Shown here one piece after another: positions 20,194-31,845 of a stretch of DNA of 64,000 nucleotides (position 1 is its first letter; each line of letters opens with the position of its first letter). Both the position numbers and the translations under genes were made by a program. Under the pieces are notes generated by a model. The model searched no databases, was not told the origin of the DNA, and saw only the letters and a program-made list of their open reading frames with translations. The DNA is from Melastoma dodecandrum (taxonomy: Eukaryota; Streptophyta; Magnoliopsida; Myrtales; Melastomataceae): NCBI GenBank assembly GCA_029817715.1, contig JARUPY010000190.1:4464001-4528000 (forward strand). The letters are read 5' to 3'.

Positions 20194-22229
20194 TTAGGTC
20201 CTCGACGAGTCGATGGCCATGATTGTGCTGAGGTTCATCGGGTACATGTACTTCTCGGACCCAATAAAGATCTGCCTCACGATGATCTTGTTGGCCTTCT
20301 CCGACGGGTGGAATGCGTCCCAGAATGCGAACTCATCCCTGTTAGCACACAGGTTGGATGCCGCCGTGCACAGCCCAAGACCATTGTATGGCCCTTGACC
20401 ACAACATGCCACCTTCGATGTCACGAAACCTACGAATGAAATTTCAATTGTTCAGCCACGTCTAGAATCCAGATCACCAAGAAGATATAATCGAACAGTT
20501 TAGGCCGAAGTTGGACCGAAACGAAGTCTAGGGGAGCACTCGATGCAAAGACATGGATCCACATATTTGGGTACTTCACCCTAGCATTCAATGTTGAGGC
20601 TTGAGGCAGATCATTGAAGTATTCACATGTTCTGATTAATGACTCTGATTAGCCCTAATCTAAATGAGGTTTTGTTAAACAATGTGCAATTGATGGCGTC
20701 ATTTCACTAAATGTTGCTTTGTTTTTGTTTGTGATGTGTAAGGAGAAGTGTCAAGGGTCATGGTGTTATTATGGGAGTATTGATATTGTTACCATAGGCC
20801 TCGGGGTGGTTGATGAAGTCCAGCTTCGTCTCCTGCGCGTTTACGGAGACGAACACGTCCGACCCGATTTCACTGTTGACCCCCGAAACCATCTGGATGA
20901 GCTGAGGGTTGAAGAGTCCCGCCGCTCGCTGGAGCTCCTGCGCACACTCCCCGTTCCTGCTCCTCTGGGCACGCTCCGCGGGGACACATCCCAGGGGTCC
21001 CGTCCCCGTCACCAGGACACGCCGTGCCCCCAAGGCATGTAGCCGCTGCATTTCATTGACTCCATCTGTCAGCTCCGATGCGATACGAACGTACGTATGA
21101 ATGGCAGATCTAGCCTTTTCGCTAATTAATCAACTTTGAGATCTAAAAAGTGATGGACATTAGGGTTTGGAGGACATTAGACGACAACTTGTCACGGACT
21201 ATAATTCAGGAACGAATTCAATTCGTCGAAATCGAATTTAATGCGGGAAGTCCCATCGCGATCAGTCATTAATGTCATCCAAAAAGGGCAACTTAAAAAC
21301 TTCAAATAAATTAATAAATGTCGTATTCGACAAATGTTTCAATCAAGTTTCCCATTCAAACACATTCTTACGTGACAATAACGCGTGCAATAACTCATGT
21401 TATGTCTTAAACACAAACTAGAGAAAGGTTGAGCAGATGTGCTTACTAGTAGGATCTTGCGGTACTCAGAGATGATATACACGACGTAGTCAGGGAGTGC
21501 GTACTGGCGTGACCTTGCCGAGAAAGGCACCAGGTAGTAATTGTTGACGAAATCATTGCCGCCGAGGGTGATTAGGACAAGGGACTGGTCGATGAGCTGC
21601 CTCATCTGTTCCTCTCCGATAAGGGAAGCCACCCTCTGCTGGTATTCCTGGAAGTACTCCAACTGCCTGGTGATCCTGATTATGTTAATCTGAATTCAAA
21701 CAAGAAAAGGATAGAGTTAATCTCTAGATTTGTTGTCTCTTTCATTTAACTAAGGAATGAACTTTAGGGTTTTACTTACGAACTGAATCCCAGTATCGTT
21801 GAGGATACCGATACCGGCAGAGGCGAAGTTGGCCCCGACAAGCAGCTTTTCTCCAGTGAGCTGGGGACTGAGGTACGGCAGCGTGGCCTCCGACCCGATC
21901 CCCTGGCCTAAACGGCATACAAATAGGTCAAGCATCCTACACGACGCAAGAAAAAGCACGTGGCAGGAACATGTCGAAAGCGAGCTCATACTTATGAGGT
22001 CAGGGATGTTGAACCCGTTGGAGAAGCGGCCGGTGGCACGGTGAGTCGGGTAATCGATCCCGTAAGGCGGGGCGTCGGCACGCGCAGTGGTCGTGAGGTA
22101 GTTGTTGTTGCCGTTATCGACTAGGGAGTCCCCGAACACAAAGAACGCACGTGCCGCGACGGTCCTAGGGACAGTCGCGATGGCCAAAGTCGCCGCAGCC
22201 AACAGCAGACTTAGGACAATGCCCTCCAT
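20194..22229 (-). CDS. GDSL esterase/lipase, extracellular type
   Basis: Five exons: 22229-21992, 21907-21780, 21689-21447, 21045-20793, 20429-20194, giving 1,098 nt and 365 aa, the usual size and exon number of plant GDSL lipases. An N-terminal hydrophobic signal peptide ([16 protein letters not shown]) precedes block I ([16 protein letters not shown], nucleophile Ser). Block II has Gly ([12 protein letters not shown]), block III has [10 protein letters not shown] and block V has the Asp/His pair in [15 protein letters not shown]. All four SGNH catalytic positions are therefore present. The protein is probably secreted and hydrolyses esters or acyl lipids; the exact substrate cannot be predicted. 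A relic of a second copy lies 12 kb away at 7.7-7.9 kb, beyond the Athila insertion. Confidence 0.93.
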
Positions 22230-25108
22230 TTTGCAAGACAGGGACTACCTTCGTGTGCAAGCTTTCACCTAAGCTGCTTTGGTAGTAAGGGTTTAGAGGT
22301 CAGTGGTCGTATGCCTTTTTGTAAGAAAGACCCGAATTGAATTGAATCGAATTGAATATTTGTAACCGATTCTGAATCGCCACATTTAATGGGCTTGTGC
22401 TACCACTCCAAAGTTGAACAGATGCGGCACCCTTCCCATCTTACAAACTCTGTCCGAATATTAATTACTTCGTACCCCCCAACATAATACTGGGTTTCGA
22501 TGTAAACGTCCCCATAAGATCAGACTCTTCTAATCCCCTCCTCTCCCTTCTTTCAAGTACTTGGGGATTAAATTACTTATTGCTCGTCTTAATAAAATTG
22601 GATTGCCTTTGACTTGAATACATTAACTTAATGTATCGTCTTTTAGTTCAAACGGTAAATTTTCTGAGTAATATTAGAGCGATTTTAAATTCAAATATCT
22701 GCGCGCATGCAAAATGAGTCAAGACATGTCTAACCTTGAATCAAGAGTCGAGGGAGTGAATTAAATGACATAAACAAAAATGACCCAAAACTAACTTAAC
22801 ATGTTTTATGGCCTCAATTCCCACTATCTTTTGAAAGAAGAAGTGAAAATCAAAATGGGTTTTCTCATTTCAAAGAAAATCATTAGCAATAATCAAATTC
22901 AGAAATGGATCTAGATTTCCTTCCCACAGAATCCCAAATTCATTTTTAACATAACATGTAATCTAATCATAATCAAACTCTAAAAATTAAAACCCATCAG
23001 CATTCATGACCACCTAAGTAGGCCCCATGTAATGAAACCATCCGAGACCTAAAAAGCTTAGACTGTCCATTTCCTCGTGTCCTCATTTTCTTCAAATGTT
23101 CGGGTCGATGTTTCTTCCCCCACTCAAGCACTCATTGAATGGAAACACCCATGTGCCTCTCCCTCAATTAAAGAAATAGATGGGTCGATAGCATTTCCCC
23201 ACTACTACTTAAGGATACCATTACGATGAATTCGCTTCACGGATTAGGGATTGCTGCCTAGTCTTGATTTCGTTTTCAACAAAATATTATATGATGTTGA
23301 TATGAAACTAACTTTGGGATGCCACATTTTAAAACAACTCCATATTGCTTGTTTTGTTTGTGTTCTTTTGGGGGGTTTGTCTGTTTCTACATGCCTTATT
23401 TGTGAAAAGTAAAGTATGATATCACGGACTCAATAGATTTCTACCTACTCATTCGAACACCGTGAAGAAAATTGAATGTTGTCCAACCAATTTTCTTGCA
23501 CCTCCTTGGCTGATTGAGGGTGTCATTTTGGTAGGACAATGTTCAACAACAAAAGAGCAATTCTCATTCCACCTTCCCTCAAAAGAGACACCCCCTCTCT
23601 TCTGTCAAGACCCGTAAAATCGAGATCGGACTTTCGATTTTGTATCGGTAAATGTCGAGATCCTAAAATTTGCAAAAGCACGATAACAGTGTTTTTCGAG
23701 CTAGTCGACTACCCAATTCTCCCATTCAATCGTGTGTAACATTAAGTTTTTAGGTGGAACATTTATCTCTAGCAATTAAAGATATCAAATTCATCATCGT
23801 ACACATTAGGGGAAGCAAATAGCAGTTGACAAAGAGACGAGAGGATACATTCAATGTTAAACTATATATTATATATCGTAAATCAGGCATTATCTAACAG
23901 TCTACATAGTAACAGATTGGTCATAGATTCAAACCCTTACGCACGTAAAAATCTCTAAAAATGACAAGATGCCAAAAGAGTCCGTCTAACCATAAATCAA
24001 AGGCCCAGCCAAAGATGTCAGCCTGATTCGGCTTAAGGAGTGAAACTAAGCATCACCTAACAGCTTTAGCTTTTAGGTCAATTACAATTAAGACAACATT
24101 GTCACTATGTTATTCATGGGAGTTGGGGGCAAGGCCATGCCCCCCTTACCCAATATTTAATTTCATAACATATTTTAAGGTTTATTTTTGTCTGTGTCCA
24201 TTTCTTAATCATACGTGCCGACGATGATTATGATGATGCCGATGCTTCCATTAGATTATATCTTCCTTCTTTCACATGACCCAACGATTCAAAATAAACG
24301 TAGCTCTCGAACCCTACCCCAATGGTTTATCGAGTATGCGGCAGATGCCGAGCATCGCATTTTCTTTCATACAAATGACATGTCGCGGTTATGAATCACG
24401 TTTTATTTATAAATTGAGTGTCGCACTAAATTGTAGTGCGATATATAAGAAGTTTTATAAACTAGAATCGTATTTCGTAATTTCTTTTAAAATCAAATCT
24501 CGAAAATATTCACCGCTAAGCTTAGCGTGGGAGTGTGTCATAAATGCTGTATCAACCAATTCCCTCACCAGCCACAGTAGTCCTCATTATTATCATCGCT
24601 ATTCCTGTTTACAGAGTATATGGGCGTGACAGCAAGAAAACGAAGAGCTCACACTTTGAACTTCTTGTCGAATTTATTGATGGACTCGTCTTCATAACCA
24701 TAGTGTCAGGCCTATCGTTGGAGGAAGAAAAACCTCAAACAGAGAAGTTCGTGGACGCCATCGACTCGAACTGAATTACTCACCATTTCGATAAACATAA
24801 AGAATTAGTCGTTTATCATCAAGAGAATAAGCAGGAGAAGAATTCGGGTAGAAGTACATGTTCTACTGCCTTTCGATGAGACGGACATTCACTATATACA
24901 TCGTAAAACGACGTGTCCGTTCGTTGTATATCAATAATGCGTAGTTAAAACGCACATTCAGAGTGTGGGAGAAGTAAACCACGCGCTAAATTTGAGATAC
25001 TTTTAACGAAGATCGCATCGAAACACTAATAAGAGAAGTCCTACCAAGGCTTTATAAATAATTAGTAGTTTTTGTATGCTTTCATTACAAATCGGCCATG
25101 TAAACGGT
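22230..25108. other. Intergenic, no gene seen
   Basis: Mostly AT-rich sequence. The 22.2-22.4 kb part is the GDSL promoter. Reading frames at 23539, 24276 and 24544 are short and match no family; the 24544 frame (76 aa) opens with a hydrophobic run but has no other support. No repeat with clear ends was identified. Confidence 0.35.
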
Positions 25109-25163
25109 TTGGGCCATGAATATGCTTATGGGCTTAAATCCCAAGGCCCATGTAATAGGCCCA
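25109..25163 (+). promoter_or_regulatory. Site II cluster upstream of a small ORF
   Basis: TTGGGCC, ATGGGCTT, AAGGCCCA and AGGCCCA occur within 55 bp, 80-140 bp before the ATG at 25246. The spacing resembles that upstream of pTAC3 and CSL4, which is the main reason to consider the following ORF real. Confidence 0.45.
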
Positions 25164-25245
25164 AAAGTACCATGTAACGAAGGGAACCCCAATTCCTATC
25201 CACAAGTGTTAAAATCTTTTCCCCAGAATCGAAGAGACCTCCTGA

Positions 25246-25640
25246 ATGGCTACGTTCGGTGGCATCAGCCACCTCAGTTTCGCAACGACCTCCCGTGTCG
25301 CGGGGCCGATGAGCACGAGCTATTCTCCTTGCGGGAGCATCGCCTCCGAGGCCCCAAAACCCCCTCTCAATCGGTCCCGAGAGGGGCACCAAGGTGAGTT
25401 CTCGGGAATTTCATGCCCTCTAGTATTTCGTGTCCATCACAACAAATATTTCACCAGTCTGGCTAATCAATCATCGTAGGTGAAGATCCTGAGGCTCTGA
25501 CATATGATCATGGCAAGCACGCTTGTAATGAAATATACATCTCCGAGTCTCGTGTTGTTACAACAGCAGGATCAGAAGACGAGGTATCCGGTCGTGGTGA
25601 ACTGCGCCAGTGTCTCGACCAACATCTACTCTTTAGATGA
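25246..25640 (+). CDS. Possible two-exon gene, 102-aa unknown protein
   Basis: Not recognised. Exon 1 (25246-25393) starts MATFGGISHLSFATTSRVAG, rich in Ser/Thr and poor in acids, like an organelle transit peptide. It ends at a strong donor (AAG then GTGAGTT). A CGTAG acceptor before 25480 opens an in-frame second exon to the TGA at 25638-25640. The joined product has no known domain. An alternative frame in exon 2 is also open and looks equally protein-like (RYPVVVNCASVSTNIYSLDE), so the splice choice is uncertain and this may be a remnant. Confidence 0.3.
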
Positions 25641-25938
25641 GATTCAAGAACTTTGATAGAAAACATGGTTGTGTGGGTGAGAAATTGTTAATTAAGAGAG
25701 TGATCAATCTTCGCGCAAGTGTGCCCAATGTGTACTTGTAGTAGCAGTATCTGCGTTTAGGATTCCAATTTAAGTACTTGTTCAACCCAAAAGTAAAACA
25801 TAGACACAAACAGATCACAAGACACATAGTTCATGTAATAACCTTAAATTCATTCCGCTAGACATAAACCCCATCTTTGAGCCTTTGCAAAATTCCACCA
25901 ACCCAAACCACATCATTAACAAGAAGAAAGAACCAAGT
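25641..25938. other. Intergenic, no feature seen
   Basis: AT-rich spacer between the small ORF and the DREB-like pseudogene. It may hold 3' sequence of either. Nothing else was supported. Confidence 0.35.
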
Positions 25939-26463
25939 CTATATGAAAAGACAAAGAAGAACAATAAGGGTTTTGGACCTATCATCATGGTCAACCAAAA
26001 AGATGGTCACCCCACACGACATCCATCGAAAACCCAATCTCACCACCCATGTTGTCCATGCTATCACTCCCCCGAACGTCAACTCCGGCCAATACACCAA
26101 CTCTTGTCCGAAATCATGCCCAAGTCTCCATTCCTCGTCGTTCATCAAGTCGGGAACCTCCCACGTGTCCCAACCGCCGGGGCTGGCCACGCTAGCGGCC
26201 GAACCCCCTGTCTCGGGCCCGCCGTCGATTACTCCCGTGCTTTCCGGCAGGTTGAGCTGCGCCGAAGCGCCGTAGAGCTTCCTCGCGGCCTTGTCCTAAG
26301 CCGTGGCGGCCTCGGCGGACGTGGAGAACGTGCCCAACCAGAGACGGGAGCTGCGGTTGGGCTCGCGGATCTCTGCCACCCACTTCCCCAGGTCCGCTAG
26401 CGGACACCCCGGTACGTGCAAAGGGCGTTCTCCGGGCCACCTTTGCCCTTTGTAAAGAAGAGG
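25939..26463 (-). pseudogene. DREB2-type AP2/ERF transcription factor, two in-frame TAG stops
   Basis: Minus-strand frame reading [17 protein letters not shown], stop, [19 protein letters not shown], then [14 protein letters not shown], stop, DKAARKLYGASAQLNLPE. This is a nearly complete DREB2 AP2 domain (KGKGGPEN motif, [23 protein letters not shown](R)KLYG). The first TAG replaces the Gln of RGVRQRTWGKW and the second the Tyr of AYDKAAR; both are single-base changes. The C-terminal part continues in the same frame without further stops (WDTWEVPDLMNDEEW). The N terminus is missing, where sequence changes to the Copia LTR side. Family role: drought and heat gene activation through DRE elements. 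As it stands the copy cannot encode a full AP2 domain. Confidence 0.85.
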
Positions 26464-26674
26464 TAGTGAAGGAAGCTAGTGTTTCTCAGCTCACAGAAGA
26501 CGGAGAAGTGAAGGAAGAGGAAGAAGAAGAAGTAGATTTTTGTTAAAAGCCCATTAGAGGCCCACGTATATAAGACTTCTATTTGTTTGGAACTGTTGGT
26601 TGGGGGAAATGACAGAATTTAGTTGTAACTTTTGCTTCCCTCGTAATCCGCTCTTGTGGTTTGGGACGATGACA

Positions 26675-26689
26675 TGGTATCATAACGGC
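26675..26689 (+). promoter_or_regulatory. Primer-binding site, tRNA-Met type (Copia)
   Basis: TGGTATCATAACGGC follows an LTR-like end (GATGACA). The TGGTATCA core is the standard plant initiator-tRNA-Met primer site. Confidence 0.7.
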
Positions 26690-26754
26690 TAAGCTACGTT
26701 GCGGCAGTCACCGCAGAAGGGCGAAGGCAAGTAGGGTCTAAAACAACTGAGCAA

Positions 26755-29700
26755 TTGGATTATAGTCGAAGACAACAGCTGTATCTGATGAGTTCGAACA
26801 AGAAGGTGATTGAGTTGGACGATCAAATGTCGTCATTCTTCATACATCAGACGGATACCTTGAATTCGGTTGCAATTAGTCCACCTCTCAACTGTTTGAA
26901 CTATTTCACTTGGTCGAGATCGTTTGAAATGGTGATGGTGTTTAGAAATAAGATTGGTTTCATTGATGGTACTATACCTATGCCTGGAGTAGAGGATCCT
27001 CTTTATCCTGTTTGGAAACGCTGTAATATGCTTGTGGTGTCATGGCTGCTTAGATTTGTAATGGAAAGTATTGCTAGTAATGTCTTTGTCATGAATTCGG
27101 CCTTGGTGATATGGGAAAGTGTTCAAGAAGAGATATGTGGTGCCTGATAAGGCAAAAGTCTACAAGTTACAGTATACGCTGATGAGTGTGATGCAAAAAA
27201 ACATAAATGTGGATGAGTATTATACTGAGTTAAATAGAATCTGGGAAGAGTTGAAGTCGGTAAGACCGATTCCACATTGCGAGTGTGGCAGGTGTAATGA
27301 TCTATGCTTCAAAAAGTATGCGGACAATCAAATGGAAGATTATGTTTACAGATTTCTATATGGGCTGAATGATGATTTCGATGTCCTTAAAACAAGAGTT
27401 TTGGGGATGAAACCTTTTCCGGTTCTTGATGAAGTCTATAACATGGCAGTCCAAGAAGAGTCTTATAGGAAGGGAAGAGATGTAAGAACAGATAAGATGA
27501 GTTTTAAAGCAGAATCAATGGCATTTGTTACAGCCACACCTGCAGTCTCTTCATTGGATTTCAAAAGAAGACAGCAGAGGCAAATTGACATGATATGTGC
27601 TCACTGTGGCAAAAGAGGGCATACTAAGGATAGGTGTTTTCATTTAATTGGATATCCGAATGACATGTCTGGAATGCGAAGGAATAAAGGTTTTGACCAG
27701 AGAATTCCTAGTGGCCGAAAGGCAGCTGCAATTGTAGCAACTGATGAAGGAATGAGTAACTCACAAAGTTCAGGACTTTATGAAGTCAAGGAGCAAATAC
27801 AGAGGCTGGTGGCTTTACTTGGTGTTCAAGGAGAACAGTCTTCACCTGCTGTAACTTCTGCTCAGAATTCTTCTTCTTCTGAGCAGAATCCTTCTTCCTC
27901 TGCTCAGAATCCTTTCAAAACTGTGTTTTCGAATGTCTTTTCAAATGCAGCAGGTATTTGTTGTGCAAGTTTAATTCAAGAATCTGAACAAGAATGGATC
28001 ATTGATACAGGGGCAACTAATCATATCACAAATACTCTTTCTTTGTTTCGTGAGTATTATAGTATTCAGCAAATGTTTGTTTCTCTTCCTAATGGTCATA
28101 AAGTTCAGGTTACTCACATAGGTGAAGTAATCATCCATGAGGATTTTCGTTTAGAGAATGTTCTGTATATACCATCTTTTAAACTAAACCTGATTTCTGT
28201 TAGTCAGCTTCTTAAAACAGGGTCTTACTCCATTATTTTTCTTCAAAATTTCTGTTTCATACAGGCCCTGTTATCATGGAGGATGATTGGTCTTGCTGAG
28301 GAAAAGGGAGGATTATATGTTCTGCAAGAAAGGAAAGAAGGTTCTAGTGCAAGGAGTAGGGATAATACTTCTAATGCTGTTTCAATGAATAATAGTCTGT
28401 CTGAGTATGAGATGTGGCATTACAGGCTAGGACATCCATCTGTGGATGCATTTAGACACATAGAATCGTGTAATCACTTGATTTCTGTGTGTAATAAGAC
28501 AATTTGTTCGATTTGTCATTATGCCAAGCAAAAGAGACTAGTCTTCCCAGATCGTATTAAGAAGACAAAGGGATGTTTTGAATTGATACATTGTGATATA
28601 TGGGGTCCTGCAATTCAGTCTATTAGTGCTCATAAATATTTTTTAACCATTGTAGATGATTTTAGTCGATTTACATGAGTTTATCTGGTCAAAACAAAGG
28701 CTGACGTTTCTGGTCTGATTCAAAACTTTTGCATATTGGTAGAGACACAGTTTGGTTCTAAAGTTAAGATCATTCGGTCAGATAATGGGAAAGAATTCTT
28801 AATACCAGATTTCTACAGTAAACAAGGAATTATACACCACACTAGTTGTGCGAGACACCTCAACAAAATGGTATAGTGGAGAGAAAACACCAACATATTT
28901 AAAATGTAGCAAGAGCTTTTTCTTTTTCAATCAAAGGTTCCTATACACTTTTGGAGTGAAGTTGTTCTTGATGCAGTCCATGTCATTAATTGATTACCTA
29001 CATATGTTATGGAGTGTAAGTCACCATATGAGGTGCTCTTTTCTGAAAAACCAGATTATGTACATTTGAAGGTCTTTGGATGTTTGTGTTTTGCATCAAC
29101 TTTAAGGAATGGTCGTACAGAGTTTGATACTAGGGCAATTAAGTGCATATTTCTTGGGTATCCAATGGGTACAAAAGGTTATAAGGTGTATGATCTGAGT
29201 TCACATCAAGTCATTATCTCAAGAGATGTTGTTTTTTATGAAGCTCAATTTTCATTCGAAGACAAACAATCTTTTGAGTATTTTGAGTCTGAGTCTCTTC
29301 CTTTACCCGAGTTTCAGATTGATAAAACACTATCATATCCTTGTTCCAGTCAGAACTTTAACACATATCTTATTAAATCTGGTGAAAAGGCTAAAATTGA
29401 TTTTGATGAACAAACACACTTAAGAAGAAGCACTAGGCAAAGGAACCTTCCTACTTATATGCAAGACTATCATCATGCTCTTTCCTCAACAGGATCAACC
29501 TATCCTTCTAAGTCAGGTAAGCTTCCTATTCATCCTATTCAGAATTATTTGTCCTATTCCAAGGTATCTCCTGCTTATAAATTTTTTGCTGTCAATATCA
29601 TGTTGCACTCTGATCCTACTCGTTTTTCTGAGGCTGTTCAACATGAACACTGGTGCAAAGCTATTGATGCTGAGTTGGCTGCTCTGGCTGAAAGTAACAC

Positions 29701-31177
29701 TTGGAGATTAGTTGAATTGCCTGCAGGAAAGATTCCTATTGGATGCAAGTGGATCTTTAAAACCAAGTTTAATGCAGATGGCACTGTTAACAAATACAAG
29801 GCCAGATTGGTTGCTAAAGGGTATACACAAAAGGAAGGTATAGACTACACAGATACATTTTCTCCAGTTGCTAAACATTCTACAGTTCGGGTGTTTTTAG
29901 CGCTTGCTGCAATGAACGGTTGGCATTTGTGTCAAATGGATGTCAACAATGCTTTCTTGAATGGTGATTTAGATGAGGATGTCTATATGGTGGTACCTGA
30001 AGGTCTAGTAGTTGATCGTTTGCAGTTTAAGGGGGAGAAACGGGTTGTTTGTAAACTGCAAAAGTCGTTGTATGGTCTTAAGCAAGCTTCTAGACAATGG
30101 AATTCCAAATTTGTGGCAGCTCTGACTGAATATGGTTTCATACAGTCAAAATCAGATTATTCCTTGTTTCTAAAAGGTGAAGGAGATGATTTTGTTGCCT
30201 TGTTGATATATGTGGATGATATTGCAATTGCTAGCTCCAATTTGAATGTAATAGAGGATTTTAAGAAATACTTAGCAACAGTTTTTAAGCTGAAAGATCT
30301 GGGGCAGCTCAAGTATTTTCTTGGGTTGGAGTTGGCAAGATCGGCTAAGGGAATTGTGCTTTCACAACGAAAATATGCTCTGGAGTTGTTACAGGAGCAG
30401 GGTATGCTGGCAGTGAAAGCAGCTACAGTACCCATTATGCCAAATCATAGGTTGTCCAAAGAAGAAGGAACTCTTTTATCTGATCCTTCAGAATACAGGC
30501 AGTTAGTGGGACAGTTAATGTATTTGACTTTGACTAGGCCTGATATTACATATTCAGTCCAAGTTCTTACACAGTTTATGGCTCAGCCAACTGATGTACA
30601 CTTGAGGACAGCACATCAGGTATTGAAGTATGTTAAAGCATCACCTGGAGCTGGTTTATTTTTTGATGCACAAAAGTCAGGTCAATTACTGGTTTATGTT
30701 GACAATGATTGGGAAAGTTGTTCTGACACGAGAAAGTCTCTTTCTGGTTATTGTGTGTATCTGGGAGGTTTATTGATTAGTTGGAAAACAAAGAAGTAGC
30801 CCACAGTGGCTAGAAGTTCTGCTAAGGCAGAATATAGAGCAATTGGAATTGTTGTACGTGAAGAAGTATGGTTGGTAACAGTTTTGCAAGAATTAGGCGT
30901 AACTGTTCAGAGGCCAGTGAAGGTTATGTGTGATAACCAATCAGCAATTCATATAGCCAGGAATCCAGTGTTTCATGAGAAAATGAAGCATATAAAAATG
31001 GAGTGTCACTTTGTGCGAAAAAAGTTACATAATGGGTTAATTATTTTGACGCATGTTTCTTCGAAGTTGCAAATTGCTGATTTATTTACAAAAGGCTTTT
31101 ATGAACCGAGGTTTATGTGGTTAAAGTCCAAGATGAGCATAAAAAATGTTTATCCAGACTCCGAACATTTCGGTTGA
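26755..31177 (+). pseudogene. Copia gag-pol, broken by frameshifts and stops
   Basis: Gag begins near 26785 (MSSNKKVIELDDQMSS) with a UBN2-type region (NYFTWSRSFEMVMV). A frameshift at about 27120 moves the reading to a second frame carrying the CCHC knuckle (CAHCGKRGHTKDRC), the protease (IIDTGATNHI) and the integrase HHCC region (WHYRLGHPS, CSICHYAKQ). A TGA at 28676-28678 follows DDFSRFT. The rest of the integrase core (IIRSDNGKEF) is in further frames to 29010. Reverse transcriptase is intact at 29009-30799 (MDVNNAFLNG, YVDDIAIAS), then a TAG at 30797-30799 cuts it from RNase H, which continues in the same frame to 31177 (ARSSAKAEYRAI). The order IN before RT defines Copia. Inactive as written. 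Confidence 0.9.
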
Positions 31178-31220
31178 CTAAGGAAAATGTCCGAATTGTA
31201 CGCAATTGGACCAAAAGTTT

Positions 31221-31231
31221 TAAGGGGGGGA
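31221..31231 (+). promoter_or_regulatory. Polypurine tract of the Copia element
   Basis: TAAGGGGGGGA lies 44 nt after the RNase H frame and directly before TGAGAGGCAG, the presumed 3' LTR start. Confidence 0.6.
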
Positions 31232-31270
31232 TGAGAGGCAGACAACCTCGGAGGATGTGAAGTTATCACA

Positions 31271-31310
31271 TTTGTTTTTTTTTTTTTGGGGGGGGGGGGG
31301 GGGTGGGTGG
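31271..31310. repeat. Poly-T / poly-G junction and G-rich tail
   Basis: A T run of about 14 passes directly into a G run of about 18 and then GTGGGTGGCGG. It lies in the presumed 3' LTR remnant of the Copia element. The G run could fold as a quadruplex; its length may be unreliable in assembly. Confidence 0.7.
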
Positions 31311-31560
31311 CGGCTGTGGTGATGGGTAGTAATAGGAGAAAGGAGGAGTGACAAGTGGAAAGTAGGGGGTATCGATACATGGACGGGTAAGGCAGTCTTC
31401 CGCCGCTGAGAGTGCGGCTCTCTTGCATGGAAGGGAGGAGACTCTGTTTATAATAAGCTTGGGACATGCAGAAAGGTCATTGGTGTCGATGTCTGAGGAC
31501 TTCCCACAGGGGCCACCTGTTGAGTTGTTTGCATTGCCCATAAGTTCGACTAAGGTATTA

Positions 31561-31845
31561 TTATAAGTTAAAGTTCGGATTCGGAGTTACGGATATAAAT
31601 TTATCGAGAAAAATAATAATTTAATAAAGTTTATTTAAGGATAGCGCATTGGTTAATTTTCAGGCAACTCGAGTTGGGAATCGTTTGTTAAAACTAAAAT
31701 TATGGCTGTCATTTATAATCGAGCCTTATTCAAGCTAGACTAATAATAGAAATTAAATTCACGTTTGGGCGGGTCGATCTGTTTTGATATTGAATTGATT
31801 GTAGCTCTCTTTCTAGATTCAGGATTCAATAACTGGAGCTAGCTC
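31561..31845. other. AT-rich spacer between two LTR remnants
   Basis: Nothing recognisable beyond AT-rich sequence between the Copia 3' end and the next LTR-like block. Confidence 0.3.

Larger units (their letters stand above)
26500..31560 (+). mobile_element. Ty1/Copia retrotransposon, inactivated, LTRs incomplete
   Basis: A tRNA-Met-type primer site at 26675, gag-pol pieces from 26755 to 31177, and a polypurine tract at 31221-31231 mark the element. Sequence before the primer site (about 26500-26674, with GTATATAAG) is the end of a 5' LTR, and sequence after 31232 should start the 3' LTR. The two do not match each other, so one or both LTRs are truncated. Ends are approximate. Confidence 0.8.

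Noticed and set aside
26192..26440. Minus-strand ORF starting [13 protein letters not shown]
   Set aside because: It is the off-frame reading of the DREB2-type AP2 domain; the conserved residues are in the frame broken by two TAG codons.
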